64,000 nt of DNA from Adiantum capillus-veneris (GCA_014529385.2 CM043959.1:58940753-59004752), one strand, 5' to 3'. Shown: positions 11,361-23,657, counted from the first letter of the stretch. Notes: generated from the sequence alone by a model not told the origin. A program made the numbers and translations.

Positions 11361-11761
11361 ATTTGGTTTCTCTTTTCTTGCTTAAGAAGAGAGGTCCTTA
11401 AGTAGCCTATAAATGGTTGATGCTGTTAATTATATTAGGGTAAGTGGAAATGGGATCTATTATCGGTTTTGTTGAGCCCACTATGTGGGGGATGGTGCAC
11501 ACCTCGGGAGCTTTGGACTTAATAATGGAGTCTTTTTAGACTTGCCTACGGCTTTACCATTATTGATCCATAAGAAGTCCGAAAGGAGATAGCCCTCGAC
11601 AACTCTGCTATGTTAGACCTACTCCTCTACTCTCAATAATTAACCACTTCGAGCCGTGGGTGTAGATACTTAAGAGCTAATTTTCAACGGCTAAGAGGAG
11701 TGGCAACTAAGGTTTTGAATTGCCAAAGCATACACTAAGTACATACATAAATTTTGTTAAC

Positions 11762-12836
11762 ATGGCTGACAATAATCAAGAGAGTAGAATGAACATTGAT
11801 AGCTTTGATTTTGCACATCAAGGTGCTAATGATGATGCTCCCATGTTTGTGAATTATCTCGTCACTAGGTTGCAGCAAGCTATGGGCAACCCAGCTTTGC
11901 AAGCCGAAGTTACTCAACAACTTTGTGCTTATGGAATTTCCCTTCCTCTCCAAGAGGAGAGAGAGCTTAGGAGGCCTCTTGAAGAAACCCCCAAAAGAAG
12001 ACTCTCTCCCATTCGAGAGGAGGAATCCAAAGAGCAAGAAAGCAATGAAAGTTTAAGTTCCTCTAAAGATGGGGCTCCACGAAGACGGCGGTCTAGACGA
12101 TTTCCCACTCCTCCCAAGAGGAAAATATCAACACATAGTCCGTCTCCTCCATCACTTTGAAAGGTAAGAGAGGAAACAAAGGAAGAAAAGGGCTAGGAAG
12201 AGGTCACCCTCCTCTCCTTCTTCTTCACCTTCCTCCTTTTTCGACGAAAGTTATGGCTATTCTCCTAGAGAATACAAGAGGGGAGGACATCGCAAATCAT
12301 TTCCTGCATGGCGAAGGTCACAAAAGCTAATGAAGTTCAAGGAGGGAGGAAAGAGTATCTCTTTTCTCACCTATGATGGAACATTTGGTGCTACTAACAA
12401 AGTGTTGGCCTTCATCCAGCAATTTGATGCAGCCTTTGGAGACGAGGGCTTCACAGAGTCCTCCAAGCTACGCCATGTAGCTATGCACTTCCAAAAATCA
12501 TCTCGTCAATGGTGGGCTAGCCTTTGTGGCAATGGTGAAGCCCCAAAGACATGGAAAACTCTACAAGTTTCCATAATGAAGCAATTCCTTGCAAGCGATG
12601 CAAAGGACAAAGTGCTTACCGAATGGTGCAACTTGAAGCTTCTCTCCCATGAGTCTATCCACAAATATGTAGACAAGTTTTGGGATTTACATCTCAAGGC
12701 TACTGCCGAGCAAAGGCAACAATTATGTGCAGGATTACCAGAAGAGATGTCCAAATACATTAACTCTCAACGGCCTGGTACTATTAGCGAAGTAATCTAT
12801 CACACCATGGTTGCTTCACGCATCAATTTCCATTAA
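11762..12836 (+). pseudogene. A1 gag, frameshifted
   Basis: The start ATG at 11762 opens MADNNQESRMNIDSF, a start shared with A2 (37938) and, slightly changed, A3 (about 52356). The N-terminal part (to 12160) ends in an Arg/Ser/Pro-rich stretch. A stop and frame changes then separate it from the capsid-like domain at 12330-12836 (QWWASLCG, FLASDAKDKVLTEW), typical of the retrotransposon gag family. The nucleocapsid knuckle CFKCGEQGHGCCSC is intact at about 13027-13068 but lies in another frame. The role would be capsid assembly and RNA packaging. Confidence 0.88.
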
Positions 12837-13189
12837 GGGGCTAGACGTAATGTCAAGCCCATGGAGAACAAAGACAAAAATGATGCAAAGGAAAAAACCA
12901 ATGTTCAAAATTCTTCCCAAGGCACTTCCAACAACAACAACAACAATCGGTCCAAGGAGAAGGGAGTTTACAAAGGTAAAAACAAATTCTCTCTTGAGAG
13001 CTTGACGCTTTTTGCAAGGACCATAAGTGTTTCAAGTGTGGGGAGCAAGGACATGGCTGTTGTTCTTGCCCCAAGAAGAATACTCGCAATGAGACTCCTA
13101 GGGCTTCCACCATCGAAGCTCCAAAAGAGGATGCTCATTGCAAAGGCTCATCACTCTTCTATGCTTGGAGAAAGGTAAGAGAGCATGAT

Positions 13190-14195
13190 GCATTCATCTT
13201 GTTTGACCTTGGCTCTACTCACAACTTCATTTCATATCAATGGAGTTGGCCACCAAGTTGGGCATTCAAGCTTTTGAGATGGGAGATATGGTAACCGCTT
13301 ATGCATATTTCAAGGGACAAAAAGCCTCTGTTACTCCCTTGATTGGGAAGTTGAGGCTTCATGTCCAAAGCTATGTCAACAAAGAAGACTTTTTCATCTC
13401 TCCTCTCCAACATGAGGATGTTATCTTAGGGGCACCATGGTTTGATCACATGGCTGCCAATATGAAGTTCCCTGAAAGGAGAATTTACTTCACTTACACG
13501 GGAAAAAATATGTATATAGATGCTAGTGAGCATGGTTGCACTATTCCACTTGTAAATTCTCCTGGTTTTGATAAATCAATGAAGAGCTCAGTTTTTGTGT
13601 ATGTGATTTTTGTCAAAGAGTCTCTAAAAGATCCTAATGTTTCATCAAAAGTAACTGGTAGGAATCAAGAAGAGTTAGACTTCTCTAATTTTTGAAAGGA
13701 TTCCAAGATGTGTTCATCAATGATATCCCTATGGGCTTACCTCCAAAACGAGGGGATGATGACCATCGCATTGAGCTCCTTCCTGGAAGCTTACCACCTA
13801 ACAAGCCTCCTTATCGAGTCTCACAAGCTCAACAAGAGTAGATCATGAGGCAAGTACAAGAGCTGGTAGACAAAGGGATGGTGAGGCCTAGTTCCTCTCC
13901 CTTTTGTTCTCCAGTCCTTTTAGTACAAAAGAAAGATGGTACATACCGCATGTGTGTGGACTATCGAGCATTATACCATATCACTATCAAAAACAGATTT
14001 CCGGTGCCTTGGGTAGAAGATCTGTTTGATAAGCTACAAGGCTCTACCTACTTCAGTAGGATTGACCTTCAGAGTGGCTATCATCAAATAAGTATAGTGG
14101 ATGAAGATATCTTAAAGACCACGTTTCGAGGGAGAATAAGCTTTTTCTCAACCAAAAGAAAAGTGAATTTTTCCTTCAAGAGATTCAATACTTAG
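13190..14195 (+). pseudogene. A1 protease and N-terminal reverse transcriptase
   Basis: The protease active-site region reads FDLGSTHNFIS near 13200 (D-L-G-S in place of D-S/T-G) and is followed by a frameshift. The open stretch 13240-13695 holds the rest of the protease (ILGAPWFDHM). RT begins near 13845 with LVQKKDGTYRMCVDYRAL and includes FSRIDLQSGYHQI with the first catalytic Asp. At about 14128 the sequence jumps to the fingers/thumb segment. About 200 bp that A2 still has (including its FFDDI motif) are missing, so RT cannot function. Confidence 0.88.
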
Positions 14196-14800
14196 GTCAT
14201 ATTATCTCTCAAGATGGTATCCGTATGGATCCATTGAAATTAGAGGTAATAAAATCATGGCCTAACCCAAGGAATCTACATGAGCTAAGAAGCTTTATTG
14301 GTATGTGTGCATATTATAGACGCTTCATAGCAAAATTCTCTCAAGTAGCAGGACCACTACACGACTTAACTAAGAAGAACGTTAAGTATGTATGGACCGC
14401 TAAGGAGCAAAATGCTTTTGATAAGCTCAAAGAGAAGCTTACTTCCCAACCAGTCCTCATTCTTCTGGATCTTTCAAAACCATTTGAGGTCCAATGTGAT
14501 GCTTGTGGTGATTGCCTTGGAGCAGTTTTGCTTCAAGAAGGGCATGCCATAGCATTTGAGAGCTGAAGGCTCAATATTGATGAACGAGTCTTGGGCATTT
14601 ATGAGAAAGAGCTTTTAGCTGTTCTACATGCCCTAGACACATGGAATCACTACTTATTGGGGACTCCATTCATTCTACAAACCGATCAACCAAAGTCTCA
14701 AGTATTTCATGACGCAAACCAAGCTTTCCGACAAACAAATGAGGTGGGAAAATTCTCTTTCGCAATTTAATTTTCATATTGCTCACATTGCTAGTAAGCA
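14196..14800 (+). pseudogene. A1 RT thumb and RNase H
   Basis: RSFIGMCAYYRRFI and WTAKEQNAFDKLKEKL mark the RT connection. VQCDACGDCLGAVLLQ is the RNase H start with its first Asp, and ADALSRRP near 14815 is its end. A TGA interrupts it at about 14564 (AFES then stop) and a frameshift lies near 14690. RNase H would remove RNA from the hybrid during reverse transcription. Confidence 0.85.
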
Positions 14801-16244
14801 CAATCAAGTGGCTGATGCACTTTCACGACGACCAAAAGTTAATGCGGTATGTATAGCTACTCACAACAATCTATCTTCTATGATAGATGAGTATGTTACT
14901 GACCTTGACTATAGAGACATAATGTCAGCCCTTGCTTTGGGGAAGAAAGAGGAACCATTCACCTTGCAGGATGGTTATCTTTTCCACGGAAATAGGGTAG
15001 GTGTTACACATTCCCTTCGTGATAAATTTATGTATGAATCCCATGCTTCTCCATATGCAGGGCATAGAGGTATTCAACCTACTCTCCGAGGAGTAGAGAC
15101 ATACTTCTATTGGCCTACCATGAAAGTGGACATACAAGAGTATGTTTCAAAATGTGTAGTATGCCAAAAGACCAAGACTTAGTATGATAAAGGGAAGCAA
15201 CCTCGATTACTCCAGCCATTGCCTATCCCAAATTCACCATGGGAGAGTATATCCATGGATTTCATCTTTGGATTACCCAAGTCTATCCATGGGAATACAG
15301 GAATATGGAAAATAGTAGACATGTTTAGCAAACAAGCACATTTTATTCCTGTCAAAAAGACTATTAAGGCACATCAAATGACAACTCTCTTCATATCTCA
15401 TATTTTCAAGCACCATGGATTAACCACATCCATCATGTCGGATAGAGATCCTAGAATGACCAGTAACTTCTGGAAAGGTCTCTTTGAAAATCTAGGAACA
15501 AGATTGCATTTCTCTTCGGCCTATCACCCACAAACGGATGGCCAAAGTGAGATAGCCAATCTTACGATACTCGATCTACTCAAGACTTATGTTACCGAAG
15601 TAAATCAACTATCACAATGGGAAAAGTACTTACTTCTTGTAGAGTATGCCTATAATAATACTGTACATACTTCTATGGGAAAAGCACCTTTTGAGATCAT
15701 TAAGGGAAGACCTAAAAGTCCCTTGCTACTCAAAGTACATGGGAAGATCTTCACCGCCGATGAGTATAGCCATGACCTACACGAATCTTTTCAAAAGATT
15801 AAGGAGGCTATATCCATATCTCAACAAAGGCAAAAAGCTGTGGCTGCTGATAAGCACAAAAGGGCCTTAATGTTTAAAGAAAATGATTGGGTCTTACTCA
15901 AGTTTCCTAAGGCTCGATTAAGACAAACGACGGGCAAAAATCCTACGGGCCATCAAAAGTATTATGCTAAACTAGCAAAAAGATACTATGGTCCTTTCCA
16001 AATTTTGAAGCCCATCAATGAGACGGCTTATCAACTCAAGTTGCCCAACCATTGGCTCATACACAATGCCTTTCATGTAAGTCTACTTAAGCCCTACAAA
16101 GGCGAGCCACCAAGTGAACCAATTATTGAAGACCCTCCCAAAGTTGAAGACCAAGAAGAGGTGCTACAACCCGAAGCTGTCCTTCGGCATGAAGACAAAG
16201 TACTACGACATGGTAAGATTATCCGACGGTATCTTATTAAGTAA
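14709..16244 (+). pseudogene. A1 integrase with C-terminal chromodomain, interrupted by two stops
   Basis: The HHCC zinc finger (HASPYAGH ... CVVCQ, about 15040-15170) is followed by a TAG near 15181. The core then has all three acidic residues: SMDFIFGLP, MSDRDPRM and DGQSEIANL. The GPF/Y module reads YYGPFQIL. The C-terminal chromodomain (PEAVLRHEDKVLR, then RRYLIK) stops at a TAA (16242) where A2 and the duplicate copy have a codon. The expected residue is the aromatic Trp of the chromodomain. Chromodomains of this class bind modified histone tails and bias insertion towards heterochromatin. Confidence 0.9.
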
Positions 16245-16562
16245 AAAAATTATCCTTTTGAAGATGCTAGATGGATGCAAGGAATACAACTTAAGGATAG
16301 TATCAACCTTGTCAATGCGTACAATGCTACATTACAGTAAGCAAATGTACAAATTTCTTTTGTGCTACAACCCGAAGCTGTCCTTCGGCATGAAGACGAA
16401 GTACTACGACATGGTAAGGTTATCCGACGGTATCTTATTAAGTCAAAAAATTATCCTTTTGAAGATGCTAGATGGATGCAAGGAATACAGCTTAAGGATA
16501 GTATCAACCTTGTCAATGCGTACAATGCTACATTACAGTAAGAAAATGTACAAATTTCTTTT
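16161..16562 (+). repeat. 201-bp tandem duplication of the A1 chromodomain end
   Basis: The unit starting gtgctacaacccgaagctgt at 16161 recurs at 16362. It covers the chromodomain and the natural stop codon after TLQ. The copies differ at a handful of bases. The first has TAA where the second has TCA. Confidence 0.93.
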
Positions 16563-16626
16563 AAATGACTCATGTTTTTGTCTTATAAGACTAGCCCTCT
16601 TTCCAATTGTGCACAAATTTAACTAA

Positions 16627-16900
16627 TATGCATGCTTAGAATCATGCTTCTGATGACGACGTCTCTCAAACACCAAGTAGAATTTGTCACTCTACCTTGG
16701 GAGAATGAAATGGACTAAAGAGCAGACATGCTTGCGGCAGCTATGTCTCCCAAGCACCAAATGGATTAGTCATCCATCTTGGAAAGATGTCGTAGGGTAA
16801 AAAGGGATCCTCTACCCGCTAAGTAAAATTGACTAATGACTAAGGCTTTATCTCTTCTATCTCATAGTCCAGGACGACTATGATTTCAAGAGAGAGGTAA
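16627..16900 (+). other. A1 3' untranslated region and polypurine tract
   Basis: There is no ORF. The tract caagagagaggtaa just before the LTR (about 16888-16900) is the likely plus-strand primer. The same block, with slight changes, precedes the 3' LTRs of A2 and A3. Confidence 0.7.
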
Positions 16901-18509
16901 TGTCATAAAATATAATATCTAATATCTAACCAACCCAAATGATTTTCTCATATTAAACTGATCACTTAATGTGGGAGAATAAACGGAAACAAGTGTTAAG
17001 ATATAGACATGTGCTTATAGATCTATCTCAACATGGGGCCAATGGTAAAGGGGCCCAAATGAGAGATGGTCTATCAAAGAGCAAGGCTAACCAATGTAGC
17101 ATAATACCTTAGGGTTAGCTTCATTGAAGACCTCCAATAATGTGTGTAAAAGTCCTTTGACCTTAGGTAAGCTAGGGATGAGCTTGAGGCGGGAACCCGA
17201 CCCAGCTCGAGGTGCTAGTCTTGCTTGTCATACTTGATGACTGAGGTGCTTGAGGTGCTTGAGATGCCTGAGGTGCCTGATTATTGAGATGCTTGAGGTG
17301 CTTGACATGCTTGAGATGCTAGGGTTTCACTTGAGGTGAGAACCCAACCCAAGATTAAAGTGCTTAAGGGCCAAGCTTGTGGTGGGAACTAGGCCTATGC
17401 ATGAGGGGCTTGAGGTGTCAAAAAGTAGAATATTCAATCCCTACAAGGAGGGGGCGAGACCTACATGAGGGGGGATGAGAGAGAACACCCACACAATCAC
17501 ACAAGGCATGCATGGTACAAAGAAAGCAGAAGGGACACTTGTCAAGTTCCTCCTCATGTTGCCCTCATGATGTGCCTGCAGCCTATTGGTTTGCCACCCA
17601 AGGGGTCCAATGATAATTTAGGATATTTAATTAATTGATTTTGCATTTGTCAAGTCCTCTCTCTCAAAGGGGAAAGGGGGACACTTGTCTCAAGGCTACC
17701 CTTGCTGCTTGTAATGCCTCCTACTTGTGATTGGCTAGGCCTGGAGGGGTCCAATGAGCTTCAAGCATGAGCTACAAGGGGGGGTCAACCCAAGCAAGCT
17801 AGGGGGTTACTTAGAAGGTATACTCACCCACACACACTAAAAAACACTCTCATTGTGTGCTATGCAAAGTGCTAGAGCTCCCTCTCCTTCTCCAAGCAAG
17901 TAGAGGTTGAGAGCCTACACCAACACTCTTGGCTATGGAGTGCAAATCCAACCAAGAGCCATGCTTCAATGCTTAAGCTTTCCATCTACTTCTTCTTCAT
18001 TACTATGCTATTATGTATGCTAGCAAGAAGAGTTATGATAAGTGAGGAACTAATTATTTCTCCTATGAAATGTTTCTTCTTCCTCTTCCCTACCCTCATT
18101 CCCTGCTAGCTCTCCCCACCTTCGAAGGTGTTTGAGGTCTTGGGATTGAGGCTTGGGATAGTTAAAGCTTTATTCAAGTTTATGTTATGTTTGTGATGCA
18201 TGAAGCTTTCCATATTCATTGCTTCACCTAGGTTGCAAGGAACACAAAGATTGTATTGTAACAAGTCTCTCTTAATGGGAGAAATCATAATAAAAATGCC
18301 TATTGGAGGGGGCACCGGCTCCACATAATCCGGTCCTTAACTATTGTCATGTTCTCTAAATTATCTCTCTTGCAAAATTATTGATCATGCCAAGTTAACT
18401 AATTTGCTATCTTCAATTATGTTCACCCTCTATGCTCACAAAGTCATTTCTCAAAAGTACTCTCATTAATTTCCGCTACTCTCAAGTTAAATAGGCCAAT
18501 TCCATTACA
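16901..18509 (+). repeat. A1 3' LTR (1609 bp)
   Basis: It starts TGTCATAAAA and ends ATTACA. It aligns with 9740-11347, including the minisatellite (about 17240-17330) and the GGACCGG/CCGGTCC hairpin region near 18310-18335 (here ggcaccggctcc, one arm mutated). Confidence 0.92.
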
Positions 18510-18513
18510 AGTT

Positions 18514-18924
18514 TGAGGCATTCCAAAGACATCTTCTCAACACCTGTGACATTGGCTCCTTAGAGAGGAATCTATCCTCTAGTGACCTAACCAGGTTGAG
18601 TTCAACTACTAGGATGGAAGGTCCTGGAAGAGAAGCCAGTTCTGACCACATCCCAGTTCTTTCAGAGATTAAACCTCTAGCATAAACTCCCACCAATCTG
18701 TCATTGATCGGGTGGGGGAGGTCTACTGAACACTAGTTGTGGCCATGCATGGTGGCTAGATTGCAGTTCTTGTATTCCTTAGGAATACCAATAAGTTCGT
18801 CACCTTAAGTCTTGACTTCTTGGAGAAATAAGAAATCGAACGAACTGTTCTTAAGACAATTGGACACTTTCTTGACTTTGGTAGGGTCATAAAGACCCTT
18901 GACATTCCAAGAGAGGAGGTTCAT
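18514..18924 (-). pseudogene. L1 ORF2, endonuclease N-terminus
   Basis: It starts at the ATG at 18924 with MNLLSWNVKGLYD (the WN motif of the exo-endo-phosphatase fold) and then FLFLQEVKT (catalytic Glu). The GDFN motif reads VELN near 18600, so a metal-binding Asp is lost. An in-frame stop follows LQEVKT. It is cut off at 18514 by the A1 insertion; the next segment resumes at 9739. In L1 elements this domain nicks the target for priming. Confidence 0.85.
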
Positions 18925-19884
18925 TTGGCAATCCTTTTGTCTTTTTTTCTACGTAATTGCCTAGGTGGTGTTTTGGCCACGCTAGCGTGATTGCACTTGT
19001 TATCCTTGAGAACTTCCATTGGGGTAGGGCCATTGGGGGTCGGGAGAGAGACATGGCCTCATGTGGAGATGTTTTCCTTGTTTAGGTCTGGGAGAGCCTA
19101 ATTGTCAAGAGCGTTGACCTCCTCCTCTAGCCTAGATGAGGGTGGGGGCTCTTGTTCTTGAGTGGGGGTATGAATTTTCTCAAATCCTCCGATTCTGAGT
19201 CAACATATTCTTGAATGTGAGGCAAGATGGCAAATCTATTAGGGTGAAAGGACTTGCCTTTGGTGTCATGCTTCTTTGTCCAGCCCTGTTTGGAAGCAGC
19301 CTGGTCAGATTTTCCTCTACCTTTGCTCTGGTTATCATTGGATTCTTCATCTATCTTGGGGTCAGAGTCTACAGGGGTTTGTGGGTTAACCGGAGGAGGT
19401 GTCCCTTCTTCCCACATAGGAAGCAGGTGTCTGGAAAATAATTGTTGTCAATAACATGGTCAAAGACCTCACCGTCATCAATGGAGATTTCAATGAAGGT
19501 AGGGAGATTACTAGGGTTGGAGATGTATATCTCCACCAGCACCTAAGGGTGCGAGCATGGTTGTATAAGTCCTGATGTTGTCTTCCTCCCAAGACTTTCC
19601 TGAGTTTCCCTGCTATGGGCCCAAGATGGTTGTATAGATGCAAGGGGAGATCCAGGAATTCTACCCAGATGGAATAGTTCTTGGATGTTGAGACCTTGGG
19701 GTTGAAGTCTTTACTCGACCGGAATAAGCAGAGGAGGGAGTTGTGAATTACCCATTGTCCATAACTCAAGGCCTGAAACACCATTGTGGGCTCCTTGAAG
19801 AAAAAAAGGAAATGGTTTTTGGGAAGGCATTGAATAGACTCAACTTCTAACCCTATGGATGTCCATTTTTGCTTTAGCCATGCT
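18923..19884 (-). pseudogene. L1 ORF1, C-terminal two thirds
   Basis: Beginning at the TTAA boundary, the frame reads KAWLKQKW, then YGQWVIHNSLLCLF and LPLHLYNHLGPIAGKL, which resembles the DUF4283-type nucleic-acid-binding region of plant L1 ORF1. A zinc knuckle is not clear. The C-terminal tail is Arg/Lys-rich (PPRQLRRKKDKRIAK) and its stop overlaps the ORF2 start as ATGA (18921-18924). Two stops and frame changes lie near 19050-19130. The minus-strand ORF extending to 20006 is a chimera: its first 39 or so codons belong to the inserted element, not to L1. Confidence 0.82.
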
Positions 19885-19888
19885 TTAA
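19885..19888. repeat. TTAA target duplication, left
   Basis: TTAA sits directly against the CACTAGAA terminus at 19889. The mirror copy is 32517-32520. Confidence 0.85.
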
Positions 19889-19925
19889 CACTAGAATGGT
19901 AACCTAATAGGACATAAAAGTGTCC

Positions 19926-20947
19926 TTTCAGGGTTTTGGAAAAAAATTCCAAAACCATAGTAGATCCACTCATTTTGAAAAATCCTTTCATGAGCTTATA
20001 GTTCAATAACTACTACATATGGAAAAAATGTGAAACTTGTAATTTTTCTCATCCCTTGGTCACTACAAGCCTCCAAAGTTGATGGACCAGTGCATTTAAT
20101 TTGCCAAAAATAGCAATTTCTTACGGTTGATTGCATATAAATAAGAGTGGAGATTTTTGTAGGACATGAGATAAAATGCCCCGTTAACTTCAATGGGTTG
20201 GTGACCAAAACATATGGTTGCTTTTACCTCACTAATTTTTTTTTGGGCAAAAAAAAAAGGTACAAAAAAGTTGCATTTTTGCCATTCGTCGGACCTATCA
20301 TCAAAGTTTCTATAGTCACGCTCAATACAGATACTATATACATGTTTTCTTAGTTCCCTTTGGGCCTCTGGATTCCAAAGGAGCCATGGAGCATGTCAAA
20401 AGGATAATGGATCTCTTACAATTGGAACCTTGGGGGCAATGATAAAGTGCTAAATACAGCAAACATAAAAAAACTGGGTTTAGCATTATGACCTCTAGAA
20501 ACCCATAGAAACTACTCAATATCTAGCCAAGTTTGTAGTCTATGATTAGATATGATCACTACCTACAAAATACACACAATTGGCCTAAGAAACTAGCAAT
20601 ATTGAGAAAGTTATACTTGCTACTCTAAAATGTATCGTATTCTTCAACAATCAAAAAACTCAACCATCATCATATACTATGCTATATAGCATATTAGGTC
20701 CCCCAAAACTCAAGGAAGATTAGCTTTATGTTATACATTACACTTACACAATCAAAATTGAATTTGGATATCAAGAAAGCCACCAAAAAAATCATAAAAG
20801 TGCTAATTTTGTCCAAAAAACAGGATTATACAATTCTTGTAAATTGGTAATAACTTTCAATTTTAACACTTATCTCTCCCTACAAGCATCAAAACATGTT
20901 GAGAACTATGAAGGCCTAACCTCTAGCCATCTAAACCTCACAAACAT
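19926..20947. other. interior of the TTAA element, left part
   Basis: This is AT-rich with short ORFs only (for example 20334-20519 minus, 20147-20353 plus). None has a recognisable domain. The remaining interior is 32229-32466. Confidence 0.6.
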
Positions 20948-22563
20948 TGATAGCCATTTTTCGGCTCTCCATAATTGCCATACTAAGTTACTCCACCCTA
21001 CCAAATTCACCCAAACGCTATGGCTATCCCTGACATTTCACTGTACATAGGCGTGTGTGAGTTAGGGGGCTTTTCCCATATCTTCTTAAAAACCCTCAGC
21101 TAGCTAGTCACTGGGCTAGCTGAGCCAAAAAAAATAAAAAAAATAAAAAAATAAAAGTATATTATGGCCTCTTTGTGTGTAAATATTTCATTGTATATAT
21201 GGCCTAAATATAGGGATTTTTTATAATTATTTTGGTATTTTATTTAAATATTTCTACTTAGGTGTGTGTTTTATTAAACCTATGTACACCTTCTTTCATC
21301 CTTTTACACCATAATTATATTTTTTTCCAATATGTACATACTCTAACCTCATATTTTTCCTTTATACAAATCACTCCCACATTTTCACCCTCACCCTCGT
21401 GAAAACAAAAAATTGATTTCTACTCATTGGTTACTTTTATTATATTATTTACTTGCATACCTTTTCCTCTTTCACCCAAAATAATTCAAGGAGGGACCAT
21501 ATCATATGATTCCAATATCTTTCCATATCCATAACTCCTCCATATTTTTATTATTATTTTTACTCATTATTCTAACACCATGTGCTCATTGAGCTAAAGT
21601 CCATGAATAGTCCATACACTAGTCCCACCATGTATATATTTCTTATTTCACCAATAATCCTCCTCCATGCATGGGTCAAGGGAAACTTGAATGCTTTGTA
21701 TTATAATATGACAAAGGAGGGGCTCACTCTTGGATGCATTGTACAAATTCAACAAAGGAGGGGGCCACTAAAAGACTTTTGCAGGCATAAAAAACAGGCT
21801 TTTTGGTGAGAATTTTGGCACCTATCTCCACTCCGAATTTGGAGCGGTGGTCAAAAGAGAAAATGTAGCCCACGCTCTGAATAATCACCTCAAATTTTTT
21901 CATGATTTTTGGAGCTACCAGCGGTGAGCTATGATTTTTTGAGTGGACCCCAGTCTGCCCACTTTTCTCACAAGTAGCCCATAGTCTTCTCTCACATCTT
22001 TCCACACTTCTACACACACACACACACACACATTTCTCTCAATCCCTCACTCAAACCTACACCTTCAATGGTTTCTCTCACCTTCCTCACCATTAACCTC
22101 TCCACTTACTCCCATAGCTCTCATATGAGCTCTCCATGTACATACACCATCTCTATGCCTCTCTCTATTATCTCCAAAGTACAATTCCATCTTACCCCTT
22201 ATATATATACATAAATTCAGCATGTGTACCATGCTTAACCTCTGCCAATCAAAAGATCTCATCAACGGAATTACCATTTTCATCACGATGATCAACCTTG
22301 GCGGCGGTGGCATAAAGAAGAGAAAACGAAGAAGAAGATCGATAGTCATTTTGAGAACCTACACGTGTGAGTTCAAGCTTCTTCAAAGCTTCACTATCTC
22401 AATGATTCTCTTTTAATTCACCCCTCTTCCTTCATCAAATCAACTCACTCTACCCATTGTAAATGTAACATTAACTTTCTAGTGATTACTAATGACTAAC
22501 ATACTAACACAAAATAGCATTGACCTAACCATAAAAGACACCTCACCTCAAGACATGTATAGT

Positions 22564-22610
<47 letters not shown>

Positions 22611-23636
22611 CTTCTTTAAAACTTACTTTCACCTTATCTACCATCAATAATGCTTTCTTTTGAGCCCACACCCATGACTCAAGCAGACAAAGAAGGCCCG
22701 CAATGTTTTGATATTCAAAAAAATCATAATCCTGATTTGTTAGCTTGTAAATTAAGATTTCCAATAATCTTAATGAGGGGTCTCCAACCTATAAATAGGC
22801 CCCTCTCCTTCTTGTAAAACAACCTCCAACATTTCACATAGCACCCCAACACTCTATGCGTGAGGAGAGACTTAGGTGTAGCAACCACTTGTGAGCTTCA
22901 CTCTTGGTGTGAGAGAAGTCTTCAAGCTACACATTGCAAGTGAGAGAGCGTGAGTTCCACAAATCTCAAAACCACTATTGTACATGCTCCTTCATCATCA
23001 ATAAATTGAGGTTTGGTGCATCAAAGGCGTGATTCGACGTTTAAATCTTCGTCCTTCCATTTGTGCAATACGGTTTGGTGAATTCAAGGTGACTTGTGTA
23101 TTTTGAGTTTTATCGGTTGATCTTGATTTTAGAAAGTGTTATAGTGTGTTTTTCATTGCCAGTTTTGTGTCCATTGTAAGAGGGTATTGTGGTGAGAGGT
23201 CTCCCACACCCTAAGACAGTGTGTGTGTGTTTTGGCAATGTTTAGCAATCACTAAGCATTGAGTGAGTTTTGTACAAGTTCTACGATAGCAACCTGACGA
23301 ACCATCTCCATTTGCATGTCACAAATAAGGTATTATGCAAGATCCTTTTCTCTCTCTCTTACCTTTTCTCTAGCTCTCTCTGATCCATTTTGTGTGTGTC
23401 TTGGTGTGAGGTTGCTTGTGTGTGTTGTGTGGTGCATCTTCTTCGTTTTACCAAAAATCTCTCTTGCGTCCTAGTTCGCATACCATAACTAGGTGGTGCC
23501 CCTATCTTGTTTGGGTTTGGCTGTGGGTTTGTTGTTGTGTTGTGCTTGTGGTTGCCCCAGCCCCAATTGAGCAGCACGGGAGCCTTGAGGGGTGTTTAGA
23601 GGTCGCCTCTCTTGTTGCCCGCCCCGGACCGCCTCA
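20948..23636 (+). repeat. B 5' LTR (2689 bp)
   Basis: It is nearly identical to 29546-32228. Features include a hairpin with 10-bp arms ctcagctagc/gctagctgag (21095-21124) followed by an A-rich tract, a (CA)n near 22011-22032, a (CT)n near 22567-22609, a TATA box and an AATAAA signal. No protein-coding content is recognised in it despite its length. Confidence 0.96.
22790..22797 (+). promoter_or_regulatory. B LTR TATA box
   Basis: TATAAATA sits in tctccaacctataaatagg, with the same site at 31382-31389 in the 3' LTR. An AATAAA at 23000-23005 lies about 200 bases downstream. The transcript start is expected near 22825, giving a U3 of about 1.9 kb. Confidence 0.7.
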
Positions 23637-23640
23637 ATTT

Positions 23641-23657
23641 TGGTGCCCCCACTGAGG
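23641..23657 (+). promoter_or_regulatory. B primer-binding site
   Basis: TGGTGCCCCCACTGAGG begins four bases after the LTR. The TGG start is complementary to a tRNA CCA end. The tRNA species is not identified. It is clearly unlike the Met-type site of the chromovirus and copia elements here. Confidence 0.7.

Larger units (their letters stand above)
9740..18509 (+). mobile_element. Ty3/gypsy chromovirus A1, full length, defective
   Basis: Two about 1.6-kb LTRs bound an internal region with gag, protease, RT, RNase H, integrase and chromodomain in Ty3/gypsy order. The element starts TGACATAAAA and ends ATTACA, and is flanked by agtt (9736-9739 and 18510-18513). It interrupts L1 ORF2 within the endonuclease domain in the opposite orientation. 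Sister copies A2 and A3 lie to the right. It is non-autonomous because the RT catalytic core is deleted and gag is frameshifted. Confidence 0.93.

Noticed and set aside
19386-20006. 206-codon minus-strand ORF as a single protein
   Set aside because: The first 39 or so codons are the inverted-repeat end of the TTAA element; only the part left of 19884 is L1 ORF1. The fusion is accidental.
22065-22416. ORFs inside the B LTRs (22065-22349, 22222-22416 and their 3' copies)
   Set aside because: They are duplicated only because the LTR is, and lie in U3 upstream of the TATA box. No domain is seen.
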